A stretch of 64,000 nucleotides of DNA, from contig CANHGR010000003.1 in NCBI GenBank assembly GCA_947460875.1, positions 62,001 to 126,000 on the forward strand, in the 5' to 3' direction. Origin of the DNA: Sphingobacteriaceae bacterium. GTDB lineage: Bacteria > Bacteroidota > Bacteroidia > Sphingobacteriales > Sphingobacteriaceae. The notes under the pieces were generated by a model that had not been told where the DNA came from, did not search any database, and saw only the letters and a list, made by a program, of their open reading frames with translations. A program made the position numbers and the translations under genes. This document shows, piece by piece, positions 8,170 to 15,894 of this stretch. Position 1 is the stretch's first letter. Each line of letters opens with the position of its first letter.

Positions 8170-9021
8170 ATGGCAAAAGAACAATTAAAGATTTTCACTA
8201 CTAAGAAGGAACTTTCCAATTATCTAGACTTCAACCGTAGAAATTCTAAAACAGTTGGCTTTGTTCCAACAATGGGGGCATTACATGACGGACATTTTTC
8301 ATTAATTAAACTTGCCGCTAAGAAAAGTGACATCATCGTATGTAGTATTTTTGTAAATCCCACCCAATTTAATGACCCAAAAGATTTAGAAAAGTATCCT
8401 CGACCGATAGAAGAAGACATCCGAAAGCTAAAACTAAGTTCCTGCAATGTGCTTTTTCTACCCGAAACTGCCGAAATGTATTCGACAGAAGAAAAATGGC
8501 ACGCAGATCTAGGAGAGATTGAAAATGCACTTGAAGGTCAGTATCGAATCGGCCACTATCAGGGTGTTACACAAATTGTAAAGAAGCTCTTCGACACAGT
8601 CCAGGCTGATTTCGCATTTTTTGGACAAAAAGACTATCAACAATTTTGTGTAATTCAAAAGATGGTAAGGCTATTCAATATTCCAATAAAACTTATCCTT
8701 TGTCCGACGGTACGCGAAAAGACCGGACTAGCGATGAGCTCAAGAAATATCTATCTTTCGGAAAATCAGCTTAAAAATGCCCTTAAACTGTCAGAAGTGC
8801 TTGAGTTAACAAAAAGGAACTTTAAGTTAAAGTCCTTAGAACAACTGAAAACAGAAGCATTTTCCATTTTAACAAAAGACGACGATATCAAACCTGATTA
8901 TTTTGAAATATGTACAATGGATGACCTGAAACCTGCTACGATGAAAGATAAGCCCCTAATCGCACTCGTAGCAGCCTATGTAGGCACCACACGTCTTATC
9001 GACAATATCATTTTAAACTAA
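8170..9021 (+). CDS. panC: Pantoate-beta-alanine ligase (pantothenate synthetase)
   Basis: The 283-residue cytoplasmic enzyme joins D-pantoate and beta-alanine with ATP to give pantothenate, the precursor of coenzyme A. The nucleotidyltransferase HIGH-type motif is HDGH at residues 39-42 within FVPTMGALHDGH, followed by VNPTQFNDPKDLEKYPR. QKDYQQ and the KMSKS-like AMSSRNIYLS are also present. Length is normal. panD, which supplies beta-alanine, follows 51 bp later in the same direction, so the two form a pantothenate unit. It is divergent from the GT5-like gene. Confidence 0.96.
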   Translation: MAKEQLKIFTTKKELSNYLDFNRRNSKTVGFVPTMGALHDGHFSLIKLAAKKSDIIVCSIFVNPTQFNDPKDLEKYPRPIEEDIRKLKLSSCNVLFLPETAEMYSTEEKWHADLGEIENALEGQYRIGHYQGVTQIVKKLFDTVQADFAFFGQKDYQQFCVIQKMVRLFNIPIKLILCPTVREKTGLAMSSRNIYLSENQLKNALKLSEVLELTKRNFKLKSLEQLKTEAFSILTKDDDIKPDYFEICTMDDLKPATMKDKPLIALVAAYVGTTRLIDNIILN

Positions 9022-9072
9022 GCATTTGTTGTTATTACTAATAGCAGCAAAAAGTTTTGCTAATTTTGCAGC

Positions 9073-9420
9073 ATGATAATTGAGGTTTTAAAATCAAAGA
9101 TACACCGTGCAAGGGTTACTCAAGCAGAACTTAACTATGTAGGAAGTATCACCATTGATGAAGACTTAATGGATGCCGCGAATATTATAGCAAATGAAAA
9201 AGTACAGGTAGTTAATAATAACAATGGGGCGCGATTTGAAACCTACGTAATAAAAGGCGAACGTGGATCAGCCATAATCTGCCTAAACGGAGCTACCGCT
9301 AGGCTAGCCCAGGTTGGAGATATCCTTATTATTATGTCATATGGCCATTTGACTTTAGAAGAAGCTAAAACACATGAGCCAATTCTTGTTTTTCCAGACG
9401 TTGATAACAGGTTGCCTTAA
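9073..9420 (+). CDS. panD: Aspartate 1-decarboxylase
   Basis: The 115-residue pyruvoyl enzyme converts aspartate to beta-alanine for pantothenate synthesis. The self-cleavage site is Gly24-Ser25 in NYVGSITID, so Ser25 becomes the pyruvoyl group. The INEKV-type segment ([10 protein letters not shown]), the [15 protein letters not shown]-like stretch and GD near residue 95 are all as expected. It follows panC closely. A TAATTTTG -7-like box at 9061-9068 ends only four bases before the ATG, so a separate near-leaderless transcript is possible, but no matching -33 element is seen. Confidence 0.96.
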   Translation: MIIEVLKSKIHRARVTQAELNYVGSITIDEDLMDAANIIANEKVQVVNNNNGARFETYVIKGERGSAIICLNGATARLAQVGDILIIMSYGHLTLEEAKTHEPILVFPDVDNRLP

Positions 9421-9470
9421 TATCTATTGATATCATTCTCGATTTATTCGCTTTTTTCTTTCATTAGAAT

Positions 9471-9478
9471 TATTTTTG
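9471..9478 (+). promoter_or_regulatory. Putative -7 box for the rfaE2 gene
   Basis: TATTTTTG matches the Bacteroidota TAnnTTTG -7 element and lies 15 bp before the preferred ATG at 9494. No good TTTG is found 19-21 bp upstream, so the call is weak. Confidence 0.35.
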
Positions 9479-9493
9479 GATGTGCTGACTTAT

Positions 9494-9985
9494 ATGAGTA
9501 ATCTAAATTTGATAGAAAATAAAATCCTTACCGCGGAAAAGCTGGCTCCCCTTTTAAATATATGGCGATTTCAAGACAAAAAAATTGTTTTTACAAACGG
9601 ATGTTTTGATCTGCTACATCTTGGTCACATCGATTATTTGTCGAGAGCAGCAGATTTAGGGAACAAACTTGTCATAGGCTTAAATTCAGATCGATCAGCT
9701 TCTGAACTAAAAGGACCTAAGAGGCCAATAACCGACCAAAGGTCAAGAGCCTCAATCCTCGCGTCTTTATTTTTTGTAAATGCTGTTGTTCTTTTTGATG
9801 AACCGACACCATATGAATTAATCAGCTTTATAAAGCCCGATATCTTAGTAAAGGGCTCTGATTACAGCATAGATAAAATCGTTGGCGCTGATTTAGTTTT
9901 AAAAAATAAAGGCGAAGTAAAAACATTAAATTATATTGACGGATATTCAACTACGGCTATCGAAAAGAAGATTCGAGGTTTTTGA
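9494..9985 (+). CDS. rfaE2: Heptose-1-phosphate adenylyltransferase-like nucleotidyltransferase
   Basis: The 163-residue product is a single cytidylyltransferase-type domain with FTNGCFDLLHLGH (HxGH motif) near residue 40, the IGLNSDRSASELKGPKRPI stretch typical of RfaE domain II, and a C-terminal YSTTAIEKKI. The family adds AMP to D-glycero-D-manno-heptose-1-phosphate in LPS core synthesis. Here the kinase domain (RfaE1) is not fused, so it would be encoded elsewhere. I start at the ATG at 9494; a TTG at 9476 falls inside a promoter-like box. It is followed 34 bp later by the acyl-CoA dehydrogenase. The substrate is inferred from family similarity. Confidence 0.8.
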   Translation: MSNLNLIENKILTAEKLAPLLNIWRFQDKKIVFTNGCFDLLHLGHIDYLSRAADLGNKLVIGLNSDRSASELKGPKRPITDQRSRASILASLFFVNAVVLFDEPTPYELISFIKPDILVKGSDYSIDKIVGADLVLKNKGEVKTLNYIDGYSTTAIEKKIRGF

Positions 9986-10019
9986 TCGTCTGTCACCAAT
10001 ATATATTCAACTATATAAT

Positions 10020-11159
10020 ATGGACTTTGAGTTAACTGAAGAACATCTGATAATTCAAAAGGCCGCAAGAGATTTTGCTCAAAATGAGCTCCGGCCCGGA
10101 GTTATTGAACGCGATGAATACCAAAAGTTTCCTGAAGAGCAGATAAGAAAATTAGGTGAACTTGGATTTATGGGGATGATGGTTGATCCAAAATATAATG
10201 GAGCTGGCCTAGATAGCATTTCCTACGTGCTAGTTTTGGAAGAATTGGCAAAAATAGATGCATCAAGCGCGGTTATTGTATCAGTAAACAACTCACTTGT
10301 CTGTTTCGGACTTGAACAATATGGCACAGAAGAGCAGAAAGAAAGGCATCTAAAGCTCCTTGCATCAGGTGAAAAAATCGGCGCATTTTGCATCTCAGAA
10401 CCGGAAGCGGGTTCGGATGCAACTTCCCAGCAGACTACTGCAATTGATATGGGCGATCATTACCTGTTAAATGGCGTAAAGAACTGGATTACGAACGGCA
10501 ACTCAGCTTCATTTTACATTGTAATTGCTCAAACAAATCCAGGGAAACGACATAATGGCATAAACGCGCTTATTGTAGAAAAAGGAATGGAGGGGTTTAC
10601 TGTCGGCAAAAAAGAAAATAAACTTGGGATTCGAGCTTCGGACACACATTCATTGATGTTCTCGGATGTCAAAATTCCAAAAAAAAACCGCTTAGGCGAT
10701 GAGGGATTTGGTTTTCACTTTGCCATGAAAACACTTGAGGGAGGGCGCATTGGCATTGCGGCACAAGCATTAGGAATTGCATCGGGTGCGTTTGAGCTAT
10801 CCTTACAATATGCCAAGCAACGAAAGACGTTTGGAAAACCACTTGCCGAACACCAAGCAATTCAGTTCAAGTTGGCAGATATGGCAACAGAAATCGAAGC
10901 AGCGCGATTATTATGCTTTAAAGCTGCCTGGCTCAAGGACAATAATCTGCCTTATGCAAAAGCCAGTTCTATGGCCAAATTGTATGCATCACAGGTAGCA
11001 ATGGACACAACAATCGAAGCTGTTCAGATACATGGCGGGTATGGCTTTGTGAAAGAGTATCATATTGAACGTCTGATGCGTGACGCAAAGATTACCCAGA
11101 TTTACGAAGGAACTTCAGAAATTCAAAAAATGATTATCGGCAGGGAGATTTTAAAATGA
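10020..11159 (+). CDS. Acyl-CoA dehydrogenase
   Basis: The 379-residue flavoenzyme oxidises acyl-CoA to the trans-2-enoyl thioester. MDFELTEEHLIIQKAARDFA is the typical N-terminus, so I start here; upstream Mets would add 28 unrelated residues overlapping rfaE2. Visible motifs are the FAD-binding CISEPEAGSDA and NGVKNWITNG segments, QLAMAT-like QFKLADMATEIEAARLL, and the C-terminal IHGGYGFVKEYHIERLMRDAKITQIYEGTSEIQ, whose Glu in YEGTS is the usual catalytic-base position of short-chain enzymes. It is most like butyryl- or short/branched-chain types. Neighbours give no pathway clue. Confidence 0.93.
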   Translation: MDFELTEEHLIIQKAARDFAQNELRPGVIERDEYQKFPEEQIRKLGELGFMGMMVDPKYNGAGLDSISYVLVLEELAKIDASSAVIVSVNNSLVCFGLEQYGTEEQKERHLKLLASGEKIGAFCISEPEAGSDATSQQTTAIDMGDHYLLNGVKNWITNGNSASFYIVIAQTNPGKRHNGINALIVEKGMEGFTVGKKENKLGIRASDTHSLMFSDVKIPKKNRLGDEGFGFHFAMKTLEGGRIGIAAQALGIASGAFELSLQYAKQRKTFGKPLAEHQAIQFKLADMATEIEAARLLCFKAAWLKDNNLPYAKASSMAKLYASQVAMDTTIEAVQIHGGYGFVKEYHIERLMRDAKITQIYEGTSEIQKMIIGREILK

Positions 11160-11175
11160 TTATCGGAATTAAGCT

Positions 11176-12402
11176 ATGAAAAAAATACTTTCAATGTTTA
11201 CAATAGCTTCGTCGCTGTTATCCTGCAATTCTGCGGACATACCCTCTGGCATTTGGCGTGCGACCGTCAAAAATGAAACGGACGTAGAAATTCCCTTTAA
11301 CTTTATGTTTTCTGATTCTTCAGGCGTAAAACAGATATACCTGATTAACGGTGATGAAAAACTCAAAATTGATAGCATTGATACTTTCGATGATTCGATT
11401 CATTTCTTTATTCCATTATTCGATTGTGAAATTCGGGCAAGAATTAAAAACAACAAACTAACTGGCAAATCAATAAAGCACCTTGCAGATCATGATGTTG
11501 TGATGGCATTTAACGCCGAGTATAACATTCCTTGGAGGTTTATTGAAAATCCTAAAAAACCAGCAGCAAATATCTCTGGCAAATGGACCTCAGCATTTAT
11601 TGGTACAGACGGTATAAGTTCAACGCTCGTGGCGGAATTTTTGCAAGATGGAAATAAAGCCACAGGAACGTTCCTTTCTAGCACAGGCGACTATCGCTTT
11701 TTAGAAGGCGTAGTAACAGGCAATAATCTATTTCTTTCCGGCTTTACCGGATCTGACGCCTATTTATTTACAGCTACCCTTAAGAGCGATAGCGTACTTA
11801 CTGATGGCAAATTTTACTCCGGTTACAATACTTTTAAAACCTGGAGCGCCAAAAAAGATAAATTTGCTATGTTGGCTGATGCCTATTCGATTACAAAATT
11901 AAAGGCGAATTCGCAGAAAATATCCTTCAATTTCCCGGACCTTTACGGGAAAAAAGTTTCATTTCCTTCCCAAAAGTATGATGGAAAGATTACGATAGTC
12001 CAATTCCTGGGCTCTTGGTGTGCAAATTGTATGGACGAGACTAATTATCTAACTAAATTTTACGACAAATATAAAACTCAGGGAGTGGAAATCATCGGCA
12101 TTGCATATGAACGATCCACAGACTTTAATCGTTCCGCGAAATTGCTAATCGCGATGAAAAAAAGACTAAAAGTTAAATACGAAATTTTAGTTACAGGTTA
12201 TACCAATGATTCTGCAGATGTATTAAAAAGCATGCCAATGCTGAATAACTTTTCTGCATTTCCAACCACCCTGGTAATTGATCAGAAAGGAGTAGTACGC
12301 CTGATTCATACTGGTTTTAACGGTCCAGGTACCGGACGATATTATAAAGAGTTTACTAGTAATTTTGAAACAGCAATTGATCGACTATTAATAGAAAATT
12401 AA
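11176..12402 (+). CDS. TlpA-like thioredoxin-fold lipoprotein
   Basis: The 408-residue product begins MKKILSMFTIASSLLS with Cys next, a short lipoprotein signal, so it is likely membrane-anchored on the periplasmic side. Residues to about 240 form a beta-rich domain with no clear catalytic motif, as in many Bacteroidota TlpA-like proteins. The C-terminal third is a TlpA/ResA domain with the redox motif W281-C282-A-N-C285, a conserved DGK-x-TIVQFLGSW lead-in and a cis-Pro region at SAFPTTLVID. It probably reduces periplasmic disulfides, for example in cytochrome c maturation or stress defence. It starts 16 bp after the acyl-CoA dehydrogenase and precedes the M1 peptidase by 23 bp. Confidence 0.88.
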   Translation: MKKILSMFTIASSLLSCNSADIPSGIWRATVKNETDVEIPFNFMFSDSSGVKQIYLINGDEKLKIDSIDTFDDSIHFFIPLFDCEIRARIKNNKLTGKSIKHLADHDVVMAFNAEYNIPWRFIENPKKPAANISGKWTSAFIGTDGISSTLVAEFLQDGNKATGTFLSSTGDYRFLEGVVTGNNLFLSGFTGSDAYLFTATLKSDSVLTDGKFYSGYNTFKTWSAKKDKFAMLADAYSITKLKANSQKISFNFPDLYGKKVSFPSQKYDGKITIVQFLGSWCANCMDETNYLTKFYDKYKTQGVEIIGIAYERSTDFNRSAKLLIAMKKRLKVKYEILVTGYTNDSADVLKSMPMLNNFSAFPTTLVIDQKGVVRLIHTGFNGPGTGRYYKEFTSNFETAIDRLLIEN

Positions 12403-12425
12403 TCCGCTAAATATGACAGTGCATT

Positions 12426-14537
12426 ATGAATAGAAGTAACTTTTATTATTCTTTCGTTTTATTAGCATGCTTAACCGCTTGCTCGGCCCCAAATCGCGTG
12501 CTCGTAGATCAGGTACAAATAAGGGCAAATGCGCCCGGCTCTAATGTTTACCAGTCGAGTTACCCAAAAACTACAGACATTCTCCACACTAAACTAGAAT
12601 TAAGCTTTCATCTGGATAGTAATTACGCTTACGGAAAGGCATCAATTAGAGCTAGACCATATTTCTATCCTTCAAACAAAGTGGTCTTAAATGCGAAAGG
12701 ATTTAGAATAAACAGTGTGTTGCTTTTAAATGGTAGTTCAAAGCAAAGTCTCAAATATACTTACGATGGGCAGCTTCTCTCCATTCAATTAGACCGTCAG
12801 TACGCTAATAACGAAGAGTATACGTTGTTTATTGATTATGTTTCAATGCCATATAAACTAAAGATAGGTCGTGATATCTCCTCGTCCTCCGACCGAGGAT
12901 TATATTTTATAAACGCCGACGGAAGAGATAAGTCAAAGCCGCGCGAAATATGGACCCAAGGCGAAACTGAATGCAATTCTACTTGGTTTCCTACTATTGA
13001 TGGTCCACAGGAAAAAATGACGCAAGAGATCGTTTTAACTGTTCCAGACGATATGCTAACCCTTTCAAATGGTTTACTTACGCTGTCAGAAAAGAACCCA
13101 GACGGCACTCGTACCGATACCTGGAAACAGGATAAACCTCATTCTACATATTTAACTATGATTGCTGTGGGCGATTTTGTAGTTACTAAAGACCAATGGC
13201 GGGGTAAAGAAGTAAGTTATTATACCGAACAAAAATTTGCACCCTATGCGCGAATGGTTTTTGGCAAGACTCCGGAGATGATTGAATTTTTCTCAAATAA
13301 AATGGCGTTCGAGTATCCATGGGATAAATACTCTCAAATTGTCGTTCGGGATTTTGCTGGTGGCGCGATGGAAAATACTTCAGCGACTGTCTTTTTTGAA
13401 CGAATGAACATGACAGAAGGCCAGTTTATGGATCAGCCGAATGAAGATATTATTTCACATGAATTATTTCATCATTGGTTTGGCGATTTAGTCACGGCCG
13501 AATCATGGGCAAACCTCCCCTTAAATGAAGCATTTGCTACCTATGGTGAATACTTATGGAACGAATTTAAATATGGTCGCGACTATGCAGATTACTATGG
13601 CTTTGAAGATATGGTAGCCTATCTTCCTGGCGGTAAAACGATTAAAAAAGACCTAATAAGATTTGATTATGCAGACAGGGAACAAATGTTTGATGAAGTT
13701 ACGTATCAAAAGGGCGGCAGAATTTTACACATGCTTCGTAAAACTGTCGGTGACGAAGCATTCTTTAAAGCGCTAAACTTATATCTTACATCAAATGCGT
13801 ACAAAACTGCCGAAGTCCATGATTTGCGCTTAGCTTTTGAGGAGGTAACGGGTCAAGATCTCAACTGGTTTTTTAGCCAATGGTTCCTTGCTTCAGGACA
13901 CCCGGTTTTAAATATTCAAACAGGATATAACGCAATTAACGGCACCATAACCGTTAATATTAAACAATCGCAAGACAGGAGCAATACTCCCTTATATAAG
14001 CTTCCCATAGCCATTGACCTATACACTAACGGAAGTGTTCGAAGAGAAGAAATTATATTAGACATGGCAGACCAATCGTTCCAGTTTACTTCCTCTACTG
14101 AGCCTTTGCTTATAAATGTTGATGCGGAAAAATATCTGCTTGCAGAGAAAACTGAGAACAAATCTGTTTTGCAATATGCCTACCAATACGACATCGCACC
14201 ATTATTTATGGACAGATATGAAGCCATTAAAGCGTTGCAGGCTCTAAAAGCTGAAGAACCCGCACGAATTACCATAATAAGATCGTTAAAAGATAAAAAT
14301 TGGGCCATTAGAAAAATGGCGGTAGATTTTATCCCTCAGCTTACAGAAGAGGAGAAAAGATCCTTATATGAGACCGTAAAAGACATGGCACTGAACGATC
14401 CTAGATCCTATGTTCGAGCGGCGGCTATTATCCAGTTAAAGAAAACCTATGCTGCCCGCAGTAACAGAGAAATTTATAATTTAGCTTCGAAAGACAAAGC
14501 AATTAGTGTGATTGAAGCCCTTAATGCAAATGATTAA
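12426..14537 (+). CDS. M1 family zinc aminopeptidase (lipoprotein)
   Basis: The 703-residue product has a lipoprotein signal (MNRSNFYYSFVLLACLTAC). The M1 motifs are complete: GGAMEN with Glu at residue 316, and the zinc site HELFHHW starting at residue 345, with the second zinc ligand Glu in NEAFATYGEYLW. The Tyr-containing VTYQKGGRILHMLR segment follows. It trims N-terminal residues from peptides, here outside the cytoplasm. The last 100 residues look like HEAT-type helical repeats (KDKNWAIRKMAVDF, DPRSYVRAAAI). Its stop overlaps that of the opposite-strand holin-like gene by four bases. Confidence 0.95.
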   Translation: MNRSNFYYSFVLLACLTACSAPNRVLVDQVQIRANAPGSNVYQSSYPKTTDILHTKLELSFHLDSNYAYGKASIRARPYFYPSNKVVLNAKGFRINSVLLLNGSSKQSLKYTYDGQLLSIQLDRQYANNEEYTLFIDYVSMPYKLKIGRDISSSSDRGLYFINADGRDKSKPREIWTQGETECNSTWFPTIDGPQEKMTQEIVLTVPDDMLTLSNGLLTLSEKNPDGTRTDTWKQDKPHSTYLTMIAVGDFVVTKDQWRGKEVSYYTEQKFAPYARMVFGKTPEMIEFFSNKMAFEYPWDKYSQIVVRDFAGGAMENTSATVFFERMNMTEGQFMDQPNEDIISHELFHHWFGDLVTAESWANLPLNEAFATYGEYLWNEFKYGRDYADYYGFEDMVAYLPGGKTIKKDLIRFDYADREQMFDEVTYQKGGRILHMLRKTVGDEAFFKALNLYLTSNAYKTAEVHDLRLAFEEVTGQDLNWFFSQWFLASGHPVLNIQTGYNAINGTITVNIKQSQDRSNTPLYKLPIAIDLYTNGSVRREEIILDMADQSFQFTSSTEPLLINVDAEKYLLAEKTENKSVLQYAYQYDIAPLFMDRYEAIKALQALKAEEPARITIIRSLKDKNWAIRKMAVDFIPQLTEEEKRSLYETVKDMALNDPRSYVRAAAIIQLKKTYAARSNREIYNLASKDKAISVIEALNAND

Positions 14538-14872
14538 CTTCTTTGCAAAGAATTGAATGCCATTTTAATTACTGAAAGCAAGAGTGCAAAAATTAATGCG
14601 TCTAAAAAGCGTGTTGTTTCAAATCCCATCAACAAACTATCGACTAAAAGAACCATTAGTACAGTTATAATGAATGACATCAGGCCGAGAGTAATAAGAT
14701 TAATCGGAAAGGTCAAAACACGCAATAATGTTCCAATAGTGGCGTTTGCGATGGCAATTAAGAGCCCAGCAAAAATTGCACTCCAAAAACCATCTACCCA
14801 TACACCAGGTATCAAATACGCCACGACAGAAACGGCGACTCCTAACAATAATATTTCAACAAGAAACTTCAT
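14534..14872 (-). CDS. Phage holin family IV-like small membrane protein
   Basis: From MKFLVEILLLG the product has 112 residues and four hydrophobic segments, with the family's YLIPGVWVDGFWSAI turn, a NATIGTLLRVLTFPINLITLG loop between helices 2 and 3, and a charged tail. This is the widespread 'phage holin superfamily IV' (DUF360-type) protein of bacterial chromosomes, whose cellular role is unknown and is not tied to phage here. Longer starts upstream add a polar 28-residue extension that conflicts with the first helix, so they are rejected. Its start abuts the likely start of the plus-strand lipoprotein gene. Confidence 0.85.
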   Translation of the reverse strand: MKFLVEILLLGVAVSVVAYLIPGVWVDGFWSAIFAGLLIAIANATIGTLLRVLTFPINLITLGLMSFIITVLMVLLVDSLLMGFETTRFLDALIFALLLSVIKMAFNSLQRS

Positions 14873-15299
14873 TATATATAAATTTATAGCTTCAGCATTT
14901 TTATTCTTAATAGTCTGCTCCTGTCGTTCGAATTCCAACGATACAGCATCGTCCATTACAATAGAATTGAGTACCGATAGTACAAAAATCGTGCTAAAAG
15001 GTTTAGATAATGATATTGTTCAGTCTTTAAAAACAGACAGTGTGGATACTGATGTTTGGCAGCATCTCTTTTCAATCTATGCAGAAACCCTTGAGGATGA
15101 GTTGCAGTCAGACCCGATTATCGGAAAATATACAATTGAAGGAAATGAAATTATCTTTTTACCTGATTCTAGTTTTAAAGCAGGCGCTACCTATTCTGCC
15201 GTTTTTTATTACCCAAAGTATTATTCTTCCAACGATATTTTGAGCAACAAGTCCTTACCCGGCAGAGTTAATAGTTTAAGTCAGGAATTTAAGTTCTGA
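14871..15299 (+). CDS. Small lipoprotein with unclear start codon
   Basis: The open frame gives about 142 residues beginning KFIASAFLFLIVCSCRSN, a clear lipoprotein signal with lipobox cysteine, followed by a soluble domain rich in Asp and Ser and ending in FYYPKYYSS and LSQEFKF. I do not recognise the family. There is no ATG, GTG or TTG near the signal peptide; the first in-frame Met codons lie well inside the opposite-strand holin gene. Either a rare start (ATT near 14871) is used or the 5' end has changed. The coordinates mark the earliest sensible start, not a proven one. A terminator-like hairpin follows 73 bp after the stop. Confidence 0.5.
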   Translation: MIYKFIASAFLFLIVCSCRSNSNDTASSITIELSTDSTKIVLKGLDNDIVQSLKTDSVDTDVWQHLFSIYAETLEDELQSDPIIGKYTIEGNEIIFLPDSSFKAGATYSAVFYYPKYYSSNDILSNKSLPGRVNSLSQEFKF

Positions 15300-15329
15300 A
15301 ATTTCCTGATTTTACGAATTCCGAGATAC

Positions 15330-15360
15330 TTTGTTAACAAAATATATTTATATATATTTG
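15330..15360 (+). promoter_or_regulatory. Promoter of the rimP-nusA-infB operon
   Basis: TTTG at 15330-15333, a 19 bp spacer and TATATTTG at 15353-15360 match the Bacteroidota sigma-A consensus. Transcription would begin near 15365, only a few bases before the GC-rich hairpin at 15373. Confidence 0.65.
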
Positions 15361-15372
15361 CATCAATCTGAG

Positions 15373-15403
15373 AAGAGGGGGCCGCTGCCCCCTCTTTTGT
15401 TTT
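15373..15403 (+). terminator. Terminator-like hairpin in the rimP leader
   Basis: A perfect nine-pair stem, AAGAGGGGG (15373-15381) with CCCCCTCTT (15388-15396), encloses a six-base loop CCGCTG and runs into TTGTTTT. It could end transcripts of the upstream lipoprotein gene. Because it lies downstream of the apparent rimP promoter, it could equally act as an attenuator of rimP-nusA-infB. Confidence 0.65.
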
Positions 15404-15434
15404 ACCTGCTTTTTGAGCCGGGTTATTTTGACTT

Positions 15435-15893
15435 ATGAAAATTGAACCTCGCGTTAGTGAGTTAGTAGAAGAAAAAATTGCTGATCGGCCTGATCTTTTC
15501 CTTGTCGATGTAAAAATGCATCTTGACGGAAAACTGATTGTTTTAATCGATGGCGATAAGGGCGTAGCAATAGAAGACTGTGCAGCGATTAGTCGTTATG
15601 TTGGTTATATGTTAGAAGAAAATAATTATATCGAGCATGCCTATAATTTAGAGGTTTCATCACCAGGGATAGATACGCCACTCAAACAATTACGGCAGTA
15701 TCGAAAAAATATCGGACGAATAATAAGTATAAAAACCATCGATGGAAAGACAGCTGAAGGAACGTTAATTGAAGCGTCTGAATTCGAAGTACGAATAAAG
15801 GGAAAAGAAAAAGGAAGGAAAATTGAAGCAGAAACGGTGTTAATTCCTTTTGAGCAAATAACAGAAACTAGAGTGTTAATTTCATTTAAGTAA
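15435..15893 (+). CDS. rimP: Ribosome maturation factor RimP
   Basis: The 152-residue product helps mature the 30S subunit. It has the family pattern: the FLVDVKMHLDGKLIVLIDGDKGVAIEDCAAISRYVG segment at residues 24-60 in the N-terminal alpha/beta domain, VSSPGIDTPL near residue 75, and a C-terminal SH3-like barrel with the FEQITETRV ending. It opens the classical rimP-nusA-infB operon, with nusA starting one base after its stop. Confidence 0.95.
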   Translation: MKIEPRVSELVEEKIADRPDLFLVDVKMHLDGKLIVLIDGDKGVAIEDCAAISRYVGYMLEENNYIEHAYNLEVSSPGIDTPLKQLRQYRKNIGRIISIKTIDGKTAEGTLIEASEFEVRIKGKEKGRKIEAETVLIPFEQITETRVLISFK

Positions 15894-15894
15894 A

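Noticed and set aside
9936-10019. Longer N-terminus for the acyl-CoA dehydrogenase
   Set aside because: It overlaps the rfaE2 3' end and the family's N-terminus starts at MDFELT.
14553-14870. N-terminal extension of the lipoprotein frame
   Set aside because: This part is antisense to the holin-like gene and has Lys/Thr-rich noise; the signal peptide begins only at about 14871.
14534-14872. Phage lysis module suggested by the holin name
   Set aside because: No endolysin or phage gene is nearby; this holin superfamily is common on ordinary chromosomes.
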